This document shows, piece after piece, positions 57,178 through 64,000 of a DNA stretch of 64,000 nt. The stretch lies in assembly GCF_000835495.1 (NCBI RefSeq), contig NW_015622542.1, forward strand, positions 7,004,956 through 7,068,955. The letters run 5' to 3'. Under the pieces are notes generated by a model. It was not told the origin of the DNA. It saw nothing but the letters and a program-made list of their open reading frames with translations, and did not search any database. The translations under genes were made by a program, and so were the position numbers. Position 1 is the stretch's first letter. Every line of letters begins with the position of its first letter. Source of the stretch: Cladophialophora immunda. Lineage: Eukaryota; Ascomycota; Eurotiomycetes; Chaetothyriales; Herpotrichiellaceae.

Positions 57178-60100
57178 AGTCTTAGCGGGTTAATTTTAGG
57201 ATAATAATTGACTTCTCTTCAGACTAATGATTGGTTCCCGGGCGATTACGGTTCTGCATTTAGAGTATATCATAATAGAGGCCCATAGTTTATAACTTAC
57301 GCGATTTGCACCACGATTACACTTCGTGGACGGGTGGAATCGTGGATGGAAAATCGACCATTTTATATAGGAGGAATATCAAAATTTCTACGGGAAGGTT
57401 AAGAAAAGGGGCTCTTAGGGTTAGGGTTGAAGAACAGCCAGGGTCGAGTCCGAACCGGGTAAGGTAAGCGAAATTAGTAGAGTCAGGAGCTACGGGTGAA
57501 TCCAGCAGAATAGATAGGATAAATGCAATATAGATAATAGATACGAGGACTTTGAGTTGAAGTGTGATAGTTTACTAGTCACCATTAAATTCGCGTTTAT
57601 CGATATCATCAGTTATTTGACGACGATGACGGCATTAGTTAAGGACGAACCCATCTAGGTCGACGAAGTATTTCAGTACTCGTACCGCATCCAACTCCCC
57701 ATTTGCCGTCAATATCGACATGCCATATGGCCAGAGCAGATTGCCAGTCATTTACAGCGACGACAGCATCGATTAAGCCCGTCAGATGCCCGGTATGTCC
57801 AGAATCAAGTTTTCTAGTGGCCCGATTTACTGCAGAATCGTGACGTCGTGTATACGATCCACCAGAGGATTCAAGACCCCGTTCCCCAGTTGGATATCCA
57901 TACGGACGGGTTGTTATACGGCAGTCCGACCGAGCAATGTCGATATGTATGTCGCGGTAAGGCGACTATGAAGGTTTATTGGGCACGATGTCATCCCGGT
58001 CAGCGAGGCTATGCCGGTGCGCCGTATGCCGGTCGAGGAGGCCATCCCTACGCCCGGCCGTGGAAATCGGTATATTACTAGCGGGTATTCCCCCGTAGTC
58101 GAGGGTCCTAGTATTTTGAGGTCCACGCCCCGGAGCGGGCCGAAGAAGCCGCCCCGAAGCCATCACCACCACCACCTAGTAAGGTCGAACAAGTACGACA
58201 GATGTTGTAGTAAAGGATGGAAAAGATCTAGGACCGTGAACGGCGTACTATCGACGAAGGAGCGTATAACGAGCCTAGCCTATAGTTAGAACGAACCGGG
58301 TGGGCCTAGTATTTACGCAAATTGGACCGTGATGAGTTATTATAGAGTATCGCCACGCTAGAGATGGATCCAGAACCCGTCAGTTAAGTGATATAGTAAG
58401 CGATGGACAAGATGATGTGACAATGTCAAGTCACCGTCAGGGCGTATGCCGGAGTATTTATGCGTAAGGAGGTGATGCGGACCGAAGAAGATCAAAGTCG
58501 ATTCGTACTATTGAAAGGATACTAAAATCCGGAAGAGATTCAGGATAAAGGTCGACATTGGTAGTAGATTATCATGTTTTTCGTTCGTACGCAGCGGTCA
58601 CATTCATAGAAGAGTCCCAAATATGCATTGAAGCATCACTAGTAGCACGCGTTTCAGTAATTGATATAGGAGGCCTAGCAGGAGGTCAAGAGGAGTAAGT
58701 TGCAGTACGAGGAGGGTGAGCACATCACCGCAGCAGCTAGTGAGTATATAAGTGACATTAAGGTTGAATCGCCGGATGAGAGGAGTGGTGATAGCGAGGA
58801 TGATATGGAACTATAGTGTCCCTAAGGATTTGTCCCGTTAGAGGGTACCCAGCGAGTATATTTAGCGTTTTACATTTCGTTATTATACTAGAAAGCCCAC
58901 CAATATGAATACGAATACGCATTAGTGTGCGCATTGGCCGTATTAGGTGTTGATGCGTATAGATGGAAAGGATATGACACATATCCGCCCATTTTATCTA
59001 GTGTGATTAAAATCGCCCGGTTGATGATGATTTAGTATGCGTTCCAAGAAACCACCCTAGACCCTGACAGCGCCCATAGCGATAGCGATAGTGACGATTT
59101 AACCCCCAGCACGAATGATGGTGAAGACGACAGCCATAGTCACGACGAGCACGACTATCCATTTGGTCCAGAACCTAAGTAAGTGGGATATATCGACGTA
59201 GTTTAGCACATAGTGGACCAATTCATGTTACGTACTAGCCACGGTCTCATAGAATAGATGTTGGATTTACGCATATACGGCATGAAGATTCAGTTTAGTG
59301 GTACGGCACCCAGTTTTATCGATTAGCATAGTGATCAAATCATATACAAAGACATCCAGTTCACCATAAGCTAGTTTCGCGGGATAGTGCACCAAATCGT
59401 GCATAATACCCGTGAGCGGTTATTACGCCGCGTGTTAGACATTAGTCCCCACCAAGAGTATAAATTACCCACTATTCTATGGGATGAATTACGTGACGAT
59501 CCCGCTAACGCATAACCCGGTTGGAATTTTATGTAGGATCGTTGGAACCCGTAGCCCGTGAATAGTAAATAGTGGTTATTCAATCGATTAATGAAGAGTG
59601 GTCAATATCAATTTTTGTAGGATAGAGACGATGTGCGGTGGAATGTCGAAGAGGTACAGAGGTGGTTAGGTGAGGAAGATACCGTCCGAGAAGGGTTATT
59701 ATTATTGAAGTAGTTCGTCAGAGGAGGACCCTGACGGGCACCTGAGTTGTTGAGTATTTGTCATAGTAACACCAGCTACGGTGGATATCGCAATATCGGT
59801 ATTGAGGGTGGATTGGTGTTCACCACCACCCAGTACCACAAAGGGTACAGTATAAGTGGTGACGTGAAGATCATTCATCAGTATATACCACGCGAGGTAG
59901 GGGAACTAGATATATTATGGATATGGTTAGTGTTGCCATTACGCTAACGCATTAAAGCTGAGATATACCACCGTGAGAGTCGAACGAGTTTCATTTAGCT
60001 GCGCTAGAGTCCTAGCGGACACATATTCACCCCCGGTCGATTACGGGAGGGTTTGAAGCGAGTCGGTATGGTCCACTTAGGTCACGCATTGAACATCCAA

Positions 60101-62582
60101 ATATATCGTCATTTGGGCATTAGCATTAGTCAGCGATATTTATAGACTAAGTCCGGGTTTGAGTATGACCCCAAGGACGAATAGGGCGAGATCAACGAAG
60201 ATGAAGACAACATCATCGATCAATCCGCCGGATATATTAGCCACATCGCGTGGTCGATTTATGCGCGAGGCATTAGTGAGCGGGACGGTGAAGTGGCCAA
60301 TAAGCGCGAGAAGTTTCGACGAGTCAGTGTATTATGGCATCGATTTTTAGGGTTCACGTCCAGTTAGGAGGATAGTCAATAATAATATCGCGGTGGACGT
60401 GAACCGTTCAAGAAAGAAGCCGAGGCGGGACGGTTTCGACGATGGTAGCATTTATAGTAAGTCAACATTCAGATGGCGTTGGAGAAGATGATAGGTCGGG
60501 GCCGTCGATTTCGTGGCGTACAGCGAGATACTATTCAAGCCGTGATGCGAGGCGATCCGCGCGTGATAGTGTTTATGGGGACCGGTGGTAGCAAAACATT
60601 AATTTTTATGTTGCCCGTATGGTGTGGCGTTGGCCGTGGAGGCATAACCGTGGTAGTGGTGCCGTTGATCGCGTTACGAAGAGATATGAAACGGCGATGT
60701 CAGGAGTTAGGGTTGGAGTGTGTTAAGTGGTCGAGTTCATGGATTGCCGACGGGGCCGATATTGTGTTAGTGACGCCTGAAAGTGTATTCAGTGCCGCAT
60801 TCCAGAAGTTCATGTAGCGCATGAAGAGCGGGAAACAATTAGATCGCATCGTGGTGGACGAGTGTCATGTGGTGTTGAATAAGTAGAAGCATTTTCGCCG
60901 TCGCATGTAAGAATTAGGCGCGTTGAATCAATGGGATATGCAGATTTTGATGTTAACGGCCACTATGCCCGTTCACATAGAGGATGAATTTTGACATCGG
61001 ATGGGTATTGTCGATATGGCCGTGAGTACATTTCGAGACGTCACAATACGAAAGAATATTACATACCGTATTTATCGGTTGAGACGTGCGAAGAGCGTGG
61101 GTAACACGCAGAAGAGAAGTTAGCGATTCCCACCAGATCAAGAGGAGGCACCAGCCCCGATGGAGACCATAGCGCATTTCGTACGCCAGCAGGTACGACG
61201 TCACCCCCATAGCAAGGTCGTGGTATATTGTCAAACTGTGCCGCAGACCAAGGCGTTGGCGGCGTTGTTGGCATATGACGCATACCACCACCACGCTGCT
61301 GACAAGGACATCAAGATGGGAGCGTTTCAGTCCGGCGCGACATCGTTGATCGTCAGCACCAGTGCATTTGGCATAGGGGTGGACATCCGCGATATTCGCG
61401 TGATCATTCACATGGACGAACCGCGGTTATTATTGGATTACGGGCAAGAAAGTAGTCGAGCCGGACGGGACGGGTAGAGGAGTGAAGCGATCATCGTGTT
61501 GCCGGCCGGGGCAGGTCGACATTACCGGCCATCATAGCAACCCCGCGACCGGTAGGTGGACGAGGTGGCATAACGGTAGGTGTGGGATTTCATAGAAGCA
61601 CAGTATTAGCGAGAGGTGATGGACGGATTTATAGATAGGAACGTTCAGCGCGAGGGGTGTGGGAGTGACGAGGAGGTATATTAAGGTTATTATCGGGAGG
61701 GAGAGTTCGTAGAGAGTAGTGAGGCCGAAGGTGAGGATACCGATGGGAAGATTGGCGAGAGTGATGAGGAAGAGAGGAAGGAGACCGATGACGGCGACGA
61801 CGACAATAGTAGCGAGTATGAGAGCGAGAGCGAGGGCGGGAGCGAGGGGGAAGTATATTAAGAGGCGAGGGCGAGAAAACGAGGGGTGGAGGCCACATGG
61901 GAAGATAGTCAGGAGTTTCGTCGGTAACAGAGTCAATAATAGCATATTGGTCAAGGGTGGCAGACGCAGAAGTAAGAGAGTCACCGTATGATAGAAGAGA
62001 TTCGAGAGTATTTGGAGGTGGTGCGTGGGAAATGTATTTATTGTTTTTGGCCCGGAGGGACATCGACGGTACATTCGTCGATATACCATTACCCGTAGTT
62101 ATCGGCGCAAAACGCCAAGGAGTTATACCGAGGGATCAAAGGTCGGATTCGCAAGCGGAAGGCGATAGAACAATTCAGCGGGTGTTCGTTTTGTTTTATC
62201 CCCCAGGCATAGTGTCACGGATAGCGTCAGCAGGGGGGCGGTGACGGGGATGGGGATTTTAAGCGGCGATTGGACCCGTATGGGAGGGCGACGCGATGTC
62301 AATATAAAGATATAGTGTTGAGCATCATCGCGGCGGCGATCGTTTTCGAGGGTAGTATGGGGGCGGAGGCGTACATCGATGGATTGGACCGGCGGATTCA
62401 ATAGGGGGGCGGGTAGGGGGTGGAAGAACCGGGGGAATTAATTCGATATTTCAGTCAGGTGATAGATGGCGGTGGGTTAGAGACGAGTCAGTTATTGCAA
62501 GAATGTTGGTACGTATGGTAGTATTTGCAGCGGTTTCCGGAGGGGTTAGCGGGCGTACGGCAGATTGACGAGGGCCGGTTAT
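57178..62582 (+). pseudogene. Telomere-linked RecQ-like helicase, copy 2
   Basis: A long gene-like unit interrupted by stops that mostly look like former CAG, CAA or CGA codons (for example TAG 60815-60817, just before KSGKQLDRIVVDECH). An N-terminal region with a Cys/His finger-like segment (CRYVCRGKATMKVYWARCH, about 57935-57990) is followed by about 800 codons of unknown fold. Then come helicase motifs: GTGGSKT (60578-60598; Ser where Gly is usual), DECH (60857-60868), LTATMP, STSAFGIGVDIRDIRVIIHMD (quoted as AFGIGVDIRDIRVIIHMD) and SSRAGRDG just before 61475. An acidic, Ser/Glu-rich tail follows. It matches fungal subtelomeric RecQ helicases. RIP makes it a pseudogene as read. Confidence 0.82.
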
Positions 62583-63590
62583 AATATATATGGATATAGT
62601 TCGTTATATCATAGATATTTTTTCCGAATAGTACCATATTGGAGTCAATTCCGAGATCATTCTACGGGATATTCCCGTGGATTTTATATTATTATAGCTA
62701 TGGTAATTCGCGTTATTTACGTAGAAAGTCAAAATAAAAATAAGCGTAGAAATAACGAATAAAGCTAAGGATAAAATCAAGAATAAAATGGGAATAAAAT
62801 AAAATAAGTTAATAGGTTAATAGAGTAAGAGAGTAATGGAGTAATAGAGTGATAGAGTAATAGAGTAATAGAGCAATAGGGTAATAGGGTAATAGGGTAA
62901 TGGAGTAGTTTAAAAGATAAGATAAAGAAAAAACATTAAAGGTTAATAAAGTAGTTATAGGTAATAGGGGGATAAAAAGGAGGAAAGCGTAGTAGAATAA
63001 TAAGGTAGTAGGAGTAGTAGTAAGATGTTAAAGGGTAATAGTAGGGGGTTAGTAAATAGCGAATATTAATTATTATTATTATAAGTTCGTAATTACGGAT
63101 GAAGGGTGATTATTTATCGCAATTTAATTATAAATAGGTAGAGTTCGATAGAAGGAAGTCATATAGAAGGGGTTTAATATAAGAGTTAGGGGTATATCAT
63201 CAAGGATTGAGAGAAGAATATAATATAAAATAGCCGAGTTATTGAAAAGGAGTAATTCTATGAGAGTTTAGTATGAATAGTAGGTTGAGGAGATTTGAGG
63301 GAGGAAGAATAAGTGATGAATTAGTAATGTTATTATATTTTATAGTATTCAAATTTAGGAGAGGGACGAGAAAGAGAAGTGACGAGTCGAATTAAGCGAA
63401 GAAGGTCAGGGACGGATTTTTGGGGCGGAGAAGAGAGATCGAAGGTAGTAATAAGAGGCAATGAAGAGAGGAGGGATTGGGTTAAGGGTAAGGGCGGGGA
63501 GGGGGTGGTTAGTATTATGGATAAATTAAGAGATGAGAGAGAATTGACATTAAGGTTAAGGTCGGAGAGAGAGAAAGGTAGGAGGGACAA
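62583..63590. other. Low-complexity subtelomeric sequence
   Basis: No gene is supported. It is AT- and purine-rich, with minisatellite-like tracts and short G-rich purine runs; the small open frames reflect the purine bias. Confidence 0.45.
62809..62915 (+). repeat. Degenerate 10-bp minisatellite
   Basis: About ten imperfect copies of a TAATAGAGTA / TAATAGGGTA-type unit in tandem. Confidence 0.6.
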
Positions 63591-63591
63591 C

Positions 63592-63766
63592 GGGTTAGGG
63601 TTCCTGGGCGAAAAAGGGAAGGTTTATAATAAGGTTAGAGTCAGGGTTTATAGTTGACAGGGTAAGGGTAGGTGGGGAGGGATCCGCGAGGGTTAGGGTT
63701 AACCGGTGAGGGGCCCGGGGAGGTATGCCACTAGCGAGGCAGGGCGGGGCTGAGAGGGTTAGGGTT
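63592..63766 (+). repeat. Short interstitial TTAGGG tracts
   Basis: GGGTTAGGGTT occurs at 63592-63602, about 63690-63700 and about 63756-63766, each about one and a half telomere units, in the orientation expected for a telomere to the right. The spacing of roughly 65-100 bp suggests a diverged repeat unit. Confidence 0.6.
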
Positions 63767-63796
63767 ACTGGTTGATGGAGAGAGGGGTCCGGAGGA

Positions 63797-63818
63797 CATC
63801 ACGTGAGGTCACGTGATG
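63797..63818. promoter_or_regulatory. Double CACGTG palindrome
   Basis: CATCACGTGA and its exact reverse complement TCACGTGATG are separated by GG. Each arm holds CACGTG, the core recognised by basic helix-loop-helix and CBF1-type proteins. It is perfect over 10 + 10 bases in an otherwise decaying region. Confidence 0.55.
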
Positions 63819-64000
63819 CGATTTTAGCCCCTACGTTAAGGGGTTCGACGGGTAGGGGCGGGCGTAACCCGGGCGCGAAGCGCGTCCCCCGTAGGCGGGG
63901 GTGTTCAAGCGTCAGAGGGGGAGCGTGAGCGACCCGGAGGGTAACCTGTAAGCGGACAGAGCGTGGAGAAGGGGGGTTTTTTCCCCCGGTGGGCCGGGCC
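63819..64000. repeat. GC-rich terminal sequence with hairpins
   Basis: Abrupt change to high GC. Small perfect inverted repeats are visible: CGCGAAGCGCG at about 63870, CCCCCGTAGGCGGGGG at about 63886-63901, and GGGGG-T6-CCCCC at about 63973-63988. There is no open frame. The window ends inside this block. Confidence 0.5.

Noticed and set aside
56885..57193. 102-aa frame repeating a Met-Trp-Phe-Ile motif
   Set aside because: It is the translation of the 75-bp DNA repeat (25 codons per unit), so its periodicity reflects the DNA, not a protein.
61532..62089. Minus-strand 185-aa hydrophobic frame
   Set aside because: It is antisense to the acidic, Gly/Glu-rich tail of helicase copy 2; GA-rich DNA read backwards gives Leu/Pro-rich frames.
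63333..63657. Frames in the purine-rich right end
   Set aside because: They arise from low-complexity purine DNA with few stops and have no motif.

Overview
The window comes from a filamentous ascomycete (Pezizomycotina). Genes carry short introns of about 50-100 nt with GT-AG ends and CTNAY-like branch points, fungal families dominate (Zn2Cys6 and bZIP-DUF3425 regulators, MFS carriers), and the right third shows the C-to-T/G-to-A decay of repeat-induced point mutation (RIP). I cannot name the species. All exon models were worked out by hand from splice signals and reading frame.

Region 1 (1-10.7 kb): a short-chain dehydrogenase, a small His-rich conserved protein, a nine-exon MFS sugar transporter and a zinc alcohol dehydrogenase.

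Region 2 (10.7-24.7 kb): the most coherent block. It holds an anion:cation symporter-type MFS carrier, a zinc-free MDR reductase, an isocitrate lyase/PEP mutase-type lyase, a small cupin, a 2-oxoglutarate/Fe(II) dioxygenase, an MmgE/PrpD protein and a Zn2Cys6 regulator. Six exact copies of the palindrome CCGA-N4-TCGG lie in the promoter regions of the first six genes: two in the divergent MFS/MDR promoter, one in the divergent lyase/cupin promoter, one before the dioxygenase and two, 22 bp apart, before the PrpD gene. I infer one regulon for importing and breaking down a di- or tricarboxylic acid, probably under the local Zn2Cys6 protein. There is no PKS, NRPS, terpene or citrate synthase, so catabolism fits better than biosynthesis. 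A decayed cyclase-family gene follows at 25.0-25.9 kb.

Region 3 (25.9-44.2 kb): a SulP/STAS anion transporter, a second Zn2Cys6 regulator, a pyridoxal-reductase-like aldo-keto reductase, a drug:H+ antiporter-type MFS gene broken by one TGG-to-TGA change in its signature motif, a three-exon SDR, RIP-like SDR debris, a TRI12-like MFS exporter and a bZIP-DUF3425 regulator.

Region 4 (44.2-64.0 kb): a gene-free, strongly RIP-affected, subtelomere-like block. It contains LTR debris, a Ty3/Gypsy chromovirus on the minus strand that is cut off inside its reverse transcriptase, 75-bp repeats carrying CCCTAACCCTA, a run of 100 Ns (assembly gap), and two same-orientation copies of a telomere-linked RecQ-like helicase unit. 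The first copy is truncated and heavily mutated, the second is longer and less mutated. The right end is G-rich with short TTAGGG tracts, a CACGTG palindrome and GC-rich hairpins. Because of the gap, the link between 1-52,291 and 52,392-64,000 is not proven by the sequence.
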